Below, in pieces: positions 1 through 9,004 of a DNA stretch of 64,000 nucleotides. Position numbers and translations under genes: made by a program. Under the pieces are notes generated by a model. It was given only the letters and a program-made list of their open reading frames with translations. It made no database searches and was not told the DNA's origin. Every line of letters starts with the position of its first letter. Positions within the stretch are counted from its first letter, which is position 1. Source of the DNA: an uncultured Holophagaceae bacterium (GTDB taxonomy: Bacteria > Acidobacteriota > Holophagae > Holophagales > Holophagaceae); NCBI GenBank assembly GCA_903913215.1, contig CAIWKE010000008.1:1-64000 (forward strand). Direction: 5' to 3'.

Positions 1-279
1 CTGGCCGCCCACCGTGGGCAGGATGGCATCGGGCTTCTCGGCCTCCAGCACCTTCTCCAGCACCGCGAGGGTGAGCGGCTCGATGTAGGTGGCGTCGGCG
101 CGGCCCGGGTCCGTCATGATGGACGCGGGGTTGGAGTTCAGCAGGCTGGTGCGGATGCCTTCTTCGCGAAGGGCCTTCAGGGCCGGGGTGCCCGAGTCGT
201 CGAACTCACAGGCCTGCCCGATCTGGATCGGCCCCGACCCCAGCACCAGCACACTTTTCAGATCCGTTCGCTTGGGCAT
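1..279 (-). CDS. carB: Carbamoyl-phosphate synthase large subunit, N-terminal part (cut by window edge)
   Basis: The reverse strand reads [20 protein letters not shown] and continues with [21 protein letters not shown] and, near the edge, AILPTVGGQ. This is the diagnostic start of the CarB ATP-grasp subunit, which builds carbamoyl phosphate from bicarbonate, ammonia and two ATP for pyrimidine and arginine synthesis in the cytoplasm. Only the first 93 codons are present; the gene runs off the left end. The ATG at 277-279 is the natural start because the conserved MPKR(T/R)D begins there. carA lies upstream on the same strand (378-1460), so the order is carA then carB, the common operon order, with about 100 bases of repeat-rich spacer between them. 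Confidence 0.95.
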   Translation of the reverse strand, partial: MPKRTDLKSVLVLGSGPIQIGQACEFDDSGTPALKALREEGIRTSLLNSNPASIMTDPGRADATYIEPLTLAVLEKVLEAEKPDAILPTVGGQ

Positions 280-295
280 GTTCAAGATCCTTTGT

Positions 296-381
296 TTAAC
301 CGCAGAGAACGCAGAGAGCGCAGAGAACAACACAAGAAGGCGGGGTCTTTCCTCTGCGCTCTCTGCGTCCTCTGCGGTTAA
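296..381. repeat. Large imperfect inverted repeat built of CGCAGAG units between carA and carB
   Basis: The left arm (about 296-327) contains CGCAGAGAACGCAGAGAGCG and the right arm (about 349-381) is its near-perfect reverse complement, with a spacer of about 20 bases. Each arm is itself made of CGCAGAG-type heptad-like units spaced 9 bases apart. The stop codon of carA (378-380) lies inside the outer end of the right arm. Similar CCGCAGAG/CGCAGAG repeat families are known to me from intergenic regions of many environmental bacteria; whether this is a mobile REP-like element, a terminator or an attenuator between carA and carB cannot be decided here. Confidence 0.8.
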
Positions 382-1460
382 TCATTTTTTTGGCTTTCCA
401 TGAGTTTCACGAAGCGCTGGAAGGCGGGATGTGCGTCGTGGGGGCCGGGGCTGGCTTCGGGGTGGTGCTGCAGGCTGAACACCGGCAGCTGCTTGTGGCG
501 CAGGCCCTCCACGGTGCCGTCGCTGAGGTGCCGGTGGGTGACCTCGATCTCAGGGGGCAGGCTGGGTTCGTCCACGGCAAAGCCATGGTTCTGGGCGGTG
601 ATTTCGATGCGGCCCGTGGTGAGGTCGTGCACGGGCTGGTTGGCGCCACGGTGGCCGAACTTCAGCTTGAAGGTGCGGCCCCCGAAGGCCTGGCCCAGGA
701 GCTGGTGGCCCAGGCAGATGCCGAAGATGGGCAGCTTGCCGAGGCAGGCTTCGACTTCCTTCATCATGCCGGGCAGGGCCGCAGGGTCGCCGGGGCCGTT
801 GCTGAGGAAGAGGCCCTTAAAGCGCTTGTCCGCCAGCTCCGTGGCCGGGGTATCCCAGGGGAAGACCTCCAGGTGCAGGCCCACGCCCACCAGCTGATTC
901 AGGATGCTCAGCTTGATGCCGCCGTCCAGCACGGCCACCCGCAGAGCACCGCCCGCGTTCAGTTCGTAACGGTCCTTGCAGCTCACCTCGGCGCAGAGGG
1001 CCTGACCGGTCATGTCCGGCAGGGCCTTGGCTTTGGTGACCCCCGCCTCCAGGCTGCCGTCCGCCTCGGTCCAGATGAGCGAGGGCTGGGCGCCCTGGTC
1101 CCTCAGGTGCTGCGTGAGGGCCCGGGTGTCCAGGTCCGTGAGCACGGGGATGCGATGGCGCTTGAGCCAGCTGGGCAGATCCCCCTCGGCACGGTGGTGG
1201 TCCGGGGCGAAGGTGAGGCGGCGGGCCAGCAGGCCCGTGGCCCAGGGGCGCGTGCCCTCGTTGAGATCCGCGTGGATGCCGTAGATGCCCTGCTCGGGGA
1301 AGGTCATGCAGACCATCTGCCCCGCGAAACTGGGATCCGTGAGGATCTCCTGGTAGCCCGCCATGGCCGTGGTGAAGACCGCCTCACCGCTCCCGCCAAA
1401 ACCCAACGGCGCCCGCCCCCGGAAAATGGTCCCGTCTTTCAGGATCAGGTGCGCGCGCAT
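378..1460 (-). CDS. carA: Carbamoyl-phosphate synthase small (glutaminase) subunit
   Basis: The 360-residue product has the usual CarA length. The N-terminal CarA domain ([20 protein letters not shown]) is followed by a class I glutamine amidotransferase domain with the nucleophile loop [16 protein letters not shown] (about residues 246-261) and the His-Glu motif [12 protein letters not shown] near residue 335. It releases ammonia from glutamine and channels it to CarB for carbamoyl phosphate synthesis. It precedes carB in the same direction. The last codon and stop sit inside the 296-381 inverted repeat, so the repeat may have contributed the C-terminal tail (ESQKND). The region upstream (1461-1735) is divergent to tadA and holds only a weak GTTCTT/AAGAAC hairpin. 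Confidence 0.97.
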   Translation of the reverse strand: MRAHLILKDGTIFRGRAPLGFGGSGEAVFTTAMAGYQEILTDPSFAGQMVCMTFPEQGIYGIHADLNEGTRPWATGLLARRLTFAPDHHRAEGDLPSWLKRHRIPVLTDLDTRALTQHLRDQGAQPSLIWTEADGSLEAGVTKAKALPDMTGQALCAEVSCKDRYELNAGGALRVAVLDGGIKLSILNQLVGVGLHLEVFPWDTPATELADKRFKGLFLSNGPGDPAALPGMMKEVEACLGKLPIFGICLGHQLLGQAFGGRTFKLKFGHRGANQPVHDLTTGRIEITAQNHGFAVDEPSLPPEIEVTHRHLSDGTVEGLRHKQLPVFSLQHHPEASPGPHDAHPAFQRFVKLMESQKND

Positions 1461-1735
1461 GGGCCTCCTCGGGGATGGACGTCGGCTTCAGGCCTGGCAA
1501 AAACCCCGCGACGGCCTGGCCAGCGCGGGGTCATGAGAATGAATTCGGTTCTTGCTGAACCTCCATCAGTGTAACGACCGGCAAAGACCGGTGGGAGCCT
1601 TGTTCTTCAAGCAAAGAACCGCCATACTGCTCCTTTGTTCCCCAGCTACGAAAGGTGGTTTTTTTAGCTAGGTAGAGCGAATTTTTTGCTTTGCGCGAGT
1701 GCCGGCCCCGGACTCCCGTCACACTATCCCAACCC

Positions 1736-2188
1736 ATGTTCTCTGGTGACGACATCTACTTCATGAAGCTCGCCCTCGAGGAGGCCGAGCGGGCGGAGTA
1801 TCTGGATGAGGTGCCGGTGGGCGCAGTGGTGGTCTCCGAGGGCATCCTGCTGGGTCGGGGGCACAACCAGCCTGTGAAGCTGAACGACCCCACGGCCCAC
1901 GCCGAGGTCATGGCCCTGCGCAGCGCCGGAGCCTGGACCAAGAACTACCGCCTCACTGGGGCCACCCTCTACGTGACCCTGGAGCCCTGCCTCATGTGCT
2001 TCGGGGCCCTCATCCACGCCCGGGTGGGTCGCGTGGTCTACGGCGCCACCGACCCCAAGGTGGGGGTCACCCGCTGGCTGGCCTCCCTGGAGGGCGCGGC
2101 CCTGAACCACCGCTTTCCCCTGGAGGGCGGCCTCCTGGAGCCCGAGTGCCGTGCCCAGATCCAAGGTTTCTTCCGGCGGCGCCGATGA
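1736..2188 (+). CDS. tadA: tRNA-specific adenosine deaminase
   Basis: This small cytidine-deaminase-fold protein carries the zinc and catalytic motifs HAEVMAL and LEPCLMCFGAL (H-A-E and P-C-x-x-C). TadA converts A34 to inosine in tRNA-Arg(ACG). The C-terminal part (VYGATDPKVGVTRWL) is also typical, as is the length of about 150 residues. I chose ATG 1736 (MFSGDDIYFMKLALEEA) because homologues start their first helix here; an earlier in-frame ATG at 1691 would add a 15-residue tail with no family support. The stop TGA overlaps the ATG of the next gene (ATGA at 2185-2188), so the two are probably translationally coupled. Confidence 0.93.
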   Translation: MFSGDDIYFMKLALEEAERAEYLDEVPVGAVVVSEGILLGRGHNQPVKLNDPTAHAEVMALRSAGAWTKNYRLTGATLYVTLEPCLMCFGALIHARVGRVVYGATDPKVGVTRWLASLEGAALNHRFPLEGGLLEPECRAQIQGFFRRRR

Positions 2189-4020
2189 CACTGGCAATGC
2201 TGCCCAACCTGGTCCTGCTTCAGCTGGAAACCCCACGGCCCCTCAACCTGGCCCTGGAATCCTTTGTGGCTGGCCTGCTGGTGGCCCTGGCCCTCCTGGT
2301 GGTGCTGTCCTACCGGCCCCTCCGGGACCGGGCCCTGGGGCTGGCGGGGCTCTTCGGCCTGGTGGCTGCCGGGGCCTGGATCGCCTTCAGCGGCATCGCC
2401 GCGGCCCTGCTGCCTGCGGCCTGTACGCCCTGGATCCGTCCCCTCTCCCTGGCCCTGGGGGCCCTCTGCCTGGCCCTCTGGCCCCTCATCGCCTCCCAAC
2501 TGCTGTCGGCCTCGCCTGGAGCCCGGGCCCTGGACCCCATTCAGCGAGTGGTGGGTCTCTGCTCCCTCCTGGCGACCGCCATGGCCCTGGTCCCATGGCC
2601 ACCCAGCCGGCACCTGGCGGAAATCCTGCTGGGCCTCATCGCCCCCCTCATGGCGGGCCTCACCCTCAGCGCAGGCTTTCGCGCCCGGCGGGACATGGTC
2701 GGCATCGCGAGTGCCCTGGGTGCGGCGACCGTGGCCCTCCTGGTGTGTTGCGCCACCCTCTGGGCCGTGGCTCTGGGCTGGCTGGGATCTGAGGCAGGCA
2801 TCGCCACGGTCGAGGTGGCCCTGGTGGCCCTGACCGCCCTCCTGGGCTGGTCCATGCTTCACCGCATGGCCGAACTGAACCTGACCACGCAGCAGGCCCG
2901 GGCCGCCCAGCTGGCCGCAGCGGAGCGGCAGGCGGAGGAATTGGAAGCCCTGGTGGAGAATCGGAACCTCGAGCTATCCACCCGCCTACGGGATCTCAAC
3001 GAAGCCAGGCAGACGGCCGAGCAGGCCAACCTGGGCCTCCAGCGGGCCATGGATCAGCTGGAACAGGCCGCTTCCACCGATCGGCTCACCGGGGCCTGGA
3101 ACCGCCGCCGCTTCGAGGAAGCCGTCCTGCCGGAGATCGCCCTGGCCCATCGCCGCCGCGAGCCGCTCTCCCTGCTCATGTTCGACCTGGACCACTTCAA
3201 GCGGGTCAATGACACCTATGGCCACGGCATGGGCGACCTGGTCCTGGTGGGCACCGTCCAGTGCATCCGGGAGCAGCTGCGGGCCTCAGACGCCCTCGTC
3301 CGCTGGGGCGGGGAGGAGTTCCTGGTCATGGCCCCCGCTACCCGCCTGGAAGGCGCCATGGGGCTGGCGGAGAAGCTGCGGGCCGCCCTGGCCGCCCGGG
3401 TCTTCCCTGGCGCGGGCCACGTCACCATGAGCCTGGGCGTGGCCGAGTACATGCTGGGTGAGGGGCTGCGGGAGTGGATCGACCGGGCTGATCAAGCGCT
3501 TTACCAGGCCAAGGCCGGGGGCCGAAACCAGGTTCAGGCCGCGCCCGCCGCCGACCCCAGCGAGGGGAGCGCCACCCTGAGCCGCTCTCTCTTCGAGGTG
3601 GTCTGGGAGAGTGCCTACGAAAGCGGCAACATCATCATCGACACCCAGCACAAGAAACTGTTCCGCCTGGCCAGCGCCCTCATGTCTGTCATCACGGAGG
3701 ACCGCCCCCTCGCGGACGTGGCCCTTTCCCTGGAGACCTTGCTGGCCCACACGGCCCAGCACTTCCACGACGAAGAGGCCCTGCTGCGGGAGGCCCACTA
3801 CCATGACCTGCCGCACCACGCCGCCATCCACGCCTCCCTCCTGACCAAAGCGCGGCAGCTGCAGGCCGACGTGGAGGCAAATAGGCTGGACTTTGGCAAG
3901 CTCGCCACGTTCCTCGCTCTGGACCTGGTGAAGGGGCACATCCTCACTGAAGACCAGAGCTACTTCGCCCACGTTCCCAGCACTGCGGGCCTGGACGAAA
4001 TCCCCCCGGCCGGGGCCTGA
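2185..4020 (+). CDS. Membrane diguanylate cyclase fused to a C-terminal bacteriohemerythrin domain
   Basis: The product has 611 residues. Residues about 25-235 form six to eight hydrophobic membrane segments. Residues 240-305 are a Glu/Gln/Ala-rich coiled coil. Residues about 310-455 are a GGDEF domain with the active-site signature RWGGEEF and the inhibitory I-site RASD exactly five residues before it, so c-di-GMP synthesis with product inhibition is expected. Residues about 465-600 are a hemerythrin domain with a full set of diiron ligands visible: H in IDTQHKKLF, H/E in HFHDEE, H/H in LPHHAAIH, and H/D in KGHILTEDQ. The family role is to bind O2 at a diiron site; coupling O2 or redox state to c-di-GMP is the inference. 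It overlaps tadA by four bases (ATGA) and ends one base before the convergent DUF2891 gene. Confidence 0.92.
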   Translation: MTLAMLPNLVLLQLETPRPLNLALESFVAGLLVALALLVVLSYRPLRDRALGLAGLFGLVAAGAWIAFSGIAAALLPAACTPWIRPLSLALGALCLALWPLIASQLLSASPGARALDPIQRVVGLCSLLATAMALVPWPPSRHLAEILLGLIAPLMAGLTLSAGFRARRDMVGIASALGAATVALLVCCATLWAVALGWLGSEAGIATVEVALVALTALLGWSMLHRMAELNLTTQQARAAQLAAAERQAEELEALVENRNLELSTRLRDLNEARQTAEQANLGLQRAMDQLEQAASTDRLTGAWNRRRFEEAVLPEIALAHRRREPLSLLMFDLDHFKRVNDTYGHGMGDLVLVGTVQCIREQLRASDALVRWGGEEFLVMAPATRLEGAMGLAEKLRAALAARVFPGAGHVTMSLGVAEYMLGEGLREWIDRADQALYQAKAGGRNQVQAAPAADPSEGSATLSRSLFEVVWESAYESGNIIIDTQHKKLFRLASALMSVITEDRPLADVALSLETLLAHTAQHFHDEEALLREAHYHDLPHHAAIHASLLTKARQLQADVEANRLDFGKLATFLALDLVKGHILTEDQSYFAHVPSTAGLDEIPPAGA

Positions 4021-4021
4021 G

Positions 4022-5089
4022 TCATCGCTCCGCCAGCATCCGCACGGCGTAGGTGGCCAGCCAGTGCTCCCCCTCGTAGCTGCCCGAGGCCAGGTGCGGC
4101 AGGGAGGCCCGGGCGTGGGCGTCACCCTGGCGACGGAAGGCTGCCGAGCGGGGGTCTTTGGGCCCCAGGGCCTTGGCCAGGCGGTAGAACTCCCGGGCCC
4201 GGCTGAGGTTCAGCCCATCCAGGTGGACGATCTTGGGATCCGTGCGATCCGACACGATGGCTGGGCTGAGCCCCCGCTCCAGCGTGGGCAGGAAGTGGCG
4301 CAGCCAGGGCCGGAACTCACGGGCCGGGAGCACCCGGGCCATGAGGGCTGCCTCCTCCAGGCACGGGGACAGGAAGTCTTCCCCACCGGGTTCCCAGGCC
4401 AGGGGGCCTGCCTGATCCTGGGCGAACCAGGTCCGGGCCCGCTCCACCAGCAGCGCCTCGAAGGGGGCATCCCCCACGGCCCGGGCATAGTCCAGGGCCA
4501 GGTCGAGGCTGAAAGCGGTGTTGGGGTGGACCCCCGTGCGGATGGGGTAGGTCTGCTTGGGCAGGAAGGCCCGGAACTCCACCACCATGGCATCCGTCAG
4601 GGGCTGCAGGGCCGCGGCCCAGCGCCGGGCGGAAGGGTCGTCCCAGGTGCGCAGCTCCGCCGAGAGCTTCAGCAGCCAGGCCCAGCCGTAGGTGCGCTCG
4701 AAGCTGCGCCGGTTCGGCTGCCCCAGGTAGGCCACCTCGAGACCGATGGACTCGGGATTCAGGTGTGCGTCCAGGAGGGCCCGGATCTCCGCCGCCCGCG
4801 CCATGCCCGGGTGCTCACGCAGCAGCTTCACCAGCATCCAGTGGCCATGGACGGAGGAGTGCCAGTCGAAGCAACCGTAGAAGGCCGGATGCAGGACGCG
4901 CGGCGACTGCAGCTCCTGGGGCCCGTTGATGACGTGGTCCAGCTTGTTGGGATACTCCTGGTCCGCGCAGCGCAGGGCCAGAGCGGCGAAACGGTCCGCC
5001 GCCGCGTCCGTCAAGGCCAGCTCCGGGGCCTGGGCCCTCACCGGAAGCACCACCACCAACCCTGCCAACATCCACCCCAAGGCCCGCAT
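4022..5089 (-). CDS. DUF2891 family secreted protein
   Basis: The 355-residue product begins MRALGWMLAGLVVVLPVRAQA, a clear Sec signal peptide with an A-x-A-type cleavage site near residue 21. The mature part matches my memory of DUF2891: H-rich motifs CFDWHSSVHGHWMLVKLL, YGWAWLLKL, HPNTAFSLDLALDYA and a C-terminal EGEHWLATYAVRML. The family is alpha-helical, probably alpha/alpha-toroid-like, with no established activity. I chose the ATG at 5087-5089 because the frame upstream of it crosses the tRNA-Ser gene and cannot be coding. The gene converges on the GGDEF-hemerythrin gene with a one-base gap and diverges from tRNA-Ser(CGA). Confidence 0.85.
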   Translation of the reverse strand: MRALGWMLAGLVVVLPVRAQAPELALTDAAADRFAALALRCADQEYPNKLDHVINGPQELQSPRVLHPAFYGCFDWHSSVHGHWMLVKLLREHPGMARAAEIRALLDAHLNPESIGLEVAYLGQPNRRSFERTYGWAWLLKLSAELRTWDDPSARRWAAALQPLTDAMVVEFRAFLPKQTYPIRTGVHPNTAFSLDLALDYARAVGDAPFEALLVERARTWFAQDQAGPLAWEPGGEDFLSPCLEEAALMARVLPAREFRPWLRHFLPTLERGLSPAIVSDRTDPKIVHLDGLNLSRAREFYRLAKALGPKDPRSAAFRRQGDAHARASLPHLASGSYEGEHWLATYAVRMLAER

Positions 5090-5142
5090 GGTCCACCCCT
5101 TGGACTGGATTCTAGCGGGCGACTTGGTAGAATGAGCGTTCT

Positions 5143-5232
5143 GGAGAGATGGCCGAGTGGTTGATGGCACCGCACTCGAAATGCGGAGACGGGGAAACCT
5201 GTTCGGGGGTTCGAATCCCTCTCTCTCCGCCA
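5143..5232 (+). tRNA. tRNA-Ser (anticodon CGA)
   Basis: Acceptor arm GGAGAGA (5143-5149) pairs with TCTCTCC (5222-5228), followed by discriminator G and encoded CCA (5230-5232). The anticodon stem CCGCA/TGCGG encloses loop CTCGAAA, anticodon CGA, reading UCG. A long variable arm (GACGGGGAAACCTGTTC region) is present, as expected for tRNA-Ser, and the T-arm reads GGGGTTCGAATCCCT. The A-D region GATGGCCGAGTGG is canonical. Confidence 0.97.
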
Positions 5233-5521
5233 GATAAGTCGAGCCCCACATGGGGCCCAACTTGTTGGTGGAATAGAAGTGGCGGGATTCGGGAAAAGGG
5301 ACTTCCTCGTCGCACTGGATTTCCATACCGTGATTACCCGGTTTCGAGGATGGTTCGCACGCTCTGAAGGCGCAAACTCGGAGCCTTCACGAATGTAGCA
5401 AGTGCCCCGATCAGGCCAGGCGGGGGGGGGGCGGCCCTCAGGTTCCCTGTGGGTTGCCTGGGCCATCCAAGCGAGTGTGCGGCCATCTCAAGCATTGCTG
5501 GTACCTGCCAGAGGAGTTGGT

Positions 5522-6007
5522 ATGTATACGTCCCAGACCCGCCAGACGATGCCCGCTGGAAGTGTGAGCCCGCACGTGGAAGTCCATGTCGCCGAAAGGC
5601 AATACTCGGTCCTGGTCGTGGATGACAACGACTGCCTCCGGACCACCCTGACCCTGTTATTGGAAACCTTGGGATACAACGCCGAGAACCGGTCAGACGG
5701 ATGGGACGGGTTGCGCTGGCTGGAGGGTCACCCCCGGGTGGACCTGGTCCTCCTTGACCAGACCATGCCCGGCATGACCGGGGTGCAGATGCTCCAACGC
5801 CTCCGACAGACCCGACCGCTACTGCCAGTGCTCTTCATCAGTGGGGATCTGGACTCCATCCCCCACTCCATCACCAGCGCGGACCCCAGGGTGGGGGTGT
5901 TGGCGAAACCGTTCACCCTCGCGGCCCTGACTCAGGCCATGGAAACCCTCCTTGGCGCTGCCCAACCCACAGGCCAGTCCGAAGCCATCCCAGCTCCCTG
6001 CCTGTGA
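5522..6007 (+). CDS. Single-domain (receiver-only) response regulator
   Basis: The 161-residue product is one CheY-like receiver domain with a short variable N-terminus. Acidic pocket VVDDND, phospho-acceptor D in LVLLDQTMPGM, the conserved S in LFISGD and K in VLAKPF are all present. It has no output domain, so it probably passes phosphate or binds a partner. The start ATG 5522 follows an AGAGGAG ribosome site about 8 bases upstream; the open frame extends further upstream but without similarity. The stand-alone histidine kinase at 6786-8501 or the hybrid kinase at 13504-15648 are possible partners, but nothing in the sequence proves this. Confidence 0.88.
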   Translation: MYTSQTRQTMPAGSVSPHVEVHVAERQYSVLVVDDNDCLRTTLTLLLETLGYNAENRSDGWDGLRWLEGHPRVDLVLLDQTMPGMTGVQMLQRLRQTRPLLPVLFISGDLDSIPHSITSADPRVGVLAKPFTLAALTQAMETLLGAAQPTGQSEAIPAPCL

Positions 6008-6138
6008 AAGGCACTGGTGAAGCGATGAGACACGCATAGCTGCGTCTCAAGTGTGTCTGGTTCCTGCACCCCAAATGAGCGCCGAGCCCCCACCTCAGGG
6101 GGCTGCTGGGGTGGCCGCAGGACCAGCCTCTGCCAGCT

Positions 6139-6789
6139 TCAGACCAGGAAGGAGGAGAGGCCTTCCCGGAGCGCATACCGAGTCAGCTCGGCCGTGGAGT
6201 GGATGTCGAGCTTGGCCTTGATGTTCCGTCGGTAGACCTCCACCGTGGCCAGTGAGATGCCCAGTTCCTCGGCGATCTCGCTGGAACGGCTGCCTTCGGC
6301 CAGCAGCTTCAGAACCTGCTGCTCCCGCCGGGAGAGGATGGTCACCGGGGGGCTCGACGGCGTGCCCGTAGGCTGCACGTGCCTCAGCATGGCCTGGGTG
6401 GCCTCCGTACAGAGATACCGCTGGCCTTCGGCCACAGTCCGAATGGACCGGAGCAGGTCCTCCGCCGAAGCCGACTTGGACACGTAGCCCAGGGCGCCGG
6501 ACTTCAGCATCTCCTCGATGAAGGCCTTGTCGAGGTACCCCGTGAGGGCGATCACCTTCACGGAGGGAAAGCCCACCACGACCTTCCGGGCCACCTGGAT
6601 GCCACTGCAGTCTGCGAGGGCGATGTCCAGCAGCAGGACATCCGGGACTTGCTCGGCCACCAGGGAGAGGGTCTCGGCGCCAGTGCTGGCCTCACCGACG
6701 ATGGTCAGGGCTGGATCCTTGGTCAGGATCGAGCGCAGGGCCTCCCGGAACAGGCGGTGGTCATCCGCAATGGCAATCCGGATGGTCAT
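6139..6789 (-). CDS. NarL/FixJ-family response regulator with LuxR-type HTH
   Basis: The 216-residue product has a receiver domain at residues 1-120 (IAIADDHRLFREAL, phospho-acceptor D in LLLDIALADCSG, T in VIALTGY, K in YVSKSAS) and a LuxR-type C-terminal helix-turn-helix (LSRREQQVLKLLAEG, then SSEIAEELGISLATVEVYRRN). It is a typical NarL/FixJ activator. The ATG at 6787-6789 overlaps the TGA of the upstream kinase gene (6786-6788), so the two are translationally coupled and form a cognate two-component pair. Confidence 0.94.
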   Translation of the reverse strand: MTIRIAIADDHRLFREALRSILTKDPALTIVGEASTGAETLSLVAEQVPDVLLLDIALADCSGIQVARKVVVGFPSVKVIALTGYLDKAFIEEMLKSGALGYVSKSASAEDLLRSIRTVAEGQRYLCTEATQAMLRHVQPTGTPSSPPVTILSRREQQVLKLLAEGSRSSEIAEELGISLATVEVYRRNIKAKLDIHSTAELTRYALREGLSSFLV

Positions 6790-8501
6790 GGCTGCACCTC
6801 TGCTTTCTTTGGTGGGAGGGGGATCCTCAAGGTGACGACCCACCCCTTGTCGGGGACACGCAGGGAGCTGAGGTCGCCGCCCATCTGGGTGATCCGCTCC
6901 CGGATGATCCTGAGTCCATGCGTGGTTGTGCGATTCAACAACACTTTGAGATCCTCGATGCCCGGGCCAGGATCCTCCACTTCCACGCAGAGGGTCTTGC
7001 CCTGAAGGTAGGTCCGGACCCGCGCGGTGCAGTGCCCCGAGTGCTTCGCGACGTTGATCAGGAGCTCCCGGACGGCCCGGTAGAAAAAGGTGCCCAGGCT
7101 CGGGTCGACGGCCTTGGGGGCCCTGTCATCCTCCAGGAGAACCTCCAAGCCAAAGCCCTGCTTCAGCTCTTCGACCACGGTCTGGAGGACTGCTGGGAAG
7201 GCGAGTCCTTCGATGGTGGGGGGACTCAGCTTGGTCGTAAGGCTCCGCACCGCCAGGATCGCGCTGCGAAGCAGACCCTCCAATTGACGGCAGAGCGCGA
7301 CCTGCTCCTCAGAGACTTCGGCATCGAGCAGCAGCTGCGTCTTCAGCTTGGCCGAATAGAGGAGCTGCCCCAGGTTGTCATGGAGTTCATGGGCGATGGC
7401 CCGGCGTTCCCGTTCCTCCACGAGGGTCGCCTCGAATGCCAGGCGCCGGACCGTCTTGGTGCGTTCCACCACGAGTTGTTCCAGCTCCTCCTGCCTGGCC
7501 CGCTGGTTCGCCTGGGCTTGGAAGCGAACGGCATCATCCACCACCGTGCTGAATGATTGAATGAAATTCCCCTGGGCGTCGTACTGGGAGTTGGCGCTCA
7601 CCAAGACTGGGAACTCCGAGCCATCCTTGCGCTTCAGGACCAACTCCACATTCCGGGTCACGCCCGTCTCCAGGAAGATCGGGAAATCGCGCTCAAACTG
7701 CTGCCTGCTCGCCTCGCTGAACAGCTCGCGGATGTTCATGCGCCCGACCACTTCCTCCCGGGTGAAGCCGAGCATCTGGAGTTCGGTGTCGTTCATGTTG
7801 GTGATCAACCCCTGGCTATCCAAGGAGTGGTAACCGCAGGGGGCGTGGTTGTAGAGGTCGGCGTAGTCCGCATTCCGCTGCTCCAGGTCCCGGGTCCGCT
7901 CCAGGACCAGTGTCTCAAGCTGAGCCTGGTGTTCTTTGAGCAGGCGGCTGAGCCGCCGAGCCTGGGTGACATCAACGAACGTGAGCCGGTGATCGTTCTT
8001 GCCCATGGTGGTCGAACTTTCGAGGCTGATCCAGGTCGACGCCGCCTTGGCGTGCTGGACCTCGACCTCGCAGGGTTCCGGTTGGCCATTCGCTTGGAGG
8101 CCCTTGAAGTAGTTCTGGAATAGGGGCTGGCTCGCGGGCATGAGCAGCCTGCCGAAAGCCAGGCCGACCAGGGCGGAAACCTCCCGCCCAAGCAGGGCGA
8201 CGGCCCGAGCATTGGCCCGGCGGATGATCCCATTCGCATCCAGCTGGAGGTAGCCCACGGGAGCCAGTTCGTAAAGGATGCTGTATTCCTCTAGCAGGGT
8301 GTTGAGCCTGGTTTGGGCCTCGCGCAGTTCCTCGTTCTGCACCTCGAGCTCGACCTGATGCACTTGCAACTCATGCTGGAGCCGCAGAGCCTCCTCCAGG
8401 CCCGAAGGCTGCGGGGGTGCCTTCGAATGGGCGGCCAGTCGCTGCTCAGCCTTCGAACTCAGGCTGGCCGCATCCTTGGAACTCAATGAAGCGCTGACCA
8501 T
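6786..8501 (-). CDS. Soluble PAS-PAS sensor histidine kinase (HisKA_3 / NarX-type)
   Basis: The 571-residue product has no membrane segment. Residues about 45-75 form a coiled coil; two PAS domains follow (about 75-195, with ILYELAPVGYLQLDANGIIR; and about 215-330, with YNHAPCGYHSLDSQGLITNMN). The HisKA_3 dimerisation helix carries the phosphorylated His in RAIAHELHDNLGQLLYSA, and the C-terminal HATPase domain has the N-box region RELLINVAKHSG and the G-box DPGPGIED. It should phosphorylate the regulator at 6139-6789. The ATG at 8501 has AGGTG six bases upstream; a GTG at 8510 is also in frame but would lie within that site. The palindrome at 8545-8560 sits 43 bases upstream. Confidence 0.93.
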   Translation of the reverse strand: MVSASLSSKDAASLSSKAEQRLAAHSKAPPQPSGLEEALRLQHELQVHQVELEVQNEELREAQTRLNTLLEEYSILYELAPVGYLQLDANGIIRRANARAVALLGREVSALVGLAFGRLLMPASQPLFQNYFKGLQANGQPEPCEVEVQHAKAASTWISLESSTTMGKNDHRLTFVDVTQARRLSRLLKEHQAQLETLVLERTRDLEQRNADYADLYNHAPCGYHSLDSQGLITNMNDTELQMLGFTREEVVGRMNIRELFSEASRQQFERDFPIFLETGVTRNVELVLKRKDGSEFPVLVSANSQYDAQGNFIQSFSTVVDDAVRFQAQANQRARQEELEQLVVERTKTVRRLAFEATLVEERERRAIAHELHDNLGQLLYSAKLKTQLLLDAEVSEEQVALCRQLEGLLRSAILAVRSLTTKLSPPTIEGLAFPAVLQTVVEELKQGFGLEVLLEDDRAPKAVDPSLGTFFYRAVRELLINVAKHSGHCTARVRTYLQGKTLCVEVEDPGPGIEDLKVLLNRTTTHGLRIIRERITQMGGDLSSLRVPDKGWVVTLRIPLPPKKAEVQP

Positions 8502-8544
8502 GGACGTCACCTCGGGTGTCGAACGGTCGAAACATCACGTAGAT

Positions 8545-8560
8545 AAAATCTATAGATTTT
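8545..8560. promoter_or_regulatory. 16-bp perfect palindrome upstream of the PAS kinase gene
   Basis: AAAATCTATAGATTTT is a perfect 16-bp palindrome in an AT-rich patch (8540-8600) that stands out from the GC-rich core. It is placed where an operator for the kinase-regulator operon would be. No regulator is identified; self-regulation by the NarL-type protein is only a guess. Confidence 0.5.
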
Positions 8561-9004
8561 TTTTATTGGTTTGTATTTACCTACTAAAGCATATTCAAAC
8601 CAAGTAAACCAACAAGGTTCGAATTAGGGGAAAGTTGCCCGAATAGTGCAGGTGTAGGGATATGCGGGACTTGGCTACCGGGAAACAGGTGGTGCCCATC
8701 TGGCACCCCCCGGCTGTTGTCGCCCCGTGGGGCTGGCCGCCATTCCAGAGCCAGGGTTCCTGACCTGGAAAAGACCAGCCCTCGGGGCTCTAACACCCTT
8801 ATTTCGATTCCTTAAACTACCTGTTTCCTGTAATGGCGGAGCTGTCTACAGCCGTTAACCTAGCTTGCAATGTCACAAGTGCAGCGATAGGTCGGTGATG
8901 AGGTCGACCTTTCGAGGCTGAAGTCTGGACGAGGTTCTACCCGTCCCAGGAGGGCTCTGCCCGCGCTGGGAACCGGTAGGCAAGCGATGGGGAGAGGTCT
9001 GCGC
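8561..9004. other. Intergenic region without a recognised gene
   Basis: About 440 bases between the divergent kinase operon and the DUF2934 gene. Open frames here (for example around 8584-8796) show no protein-like composition. The segment 8640-8800 is rich in short G/C complementary stretches, such as GGTGCC/GGCACC and CAGGGTTCCTGACCTGG, and could form a structured leader, but I do not recognise any riboswitch or small-RNA family. Confidence 0.5.

Noticed and set aside
390-1574. 394-residue plus-strand open frame opposite carA
   Set aside because: It is the antisense shadow of carA in GC-rich DNA; the carA protein is certain.
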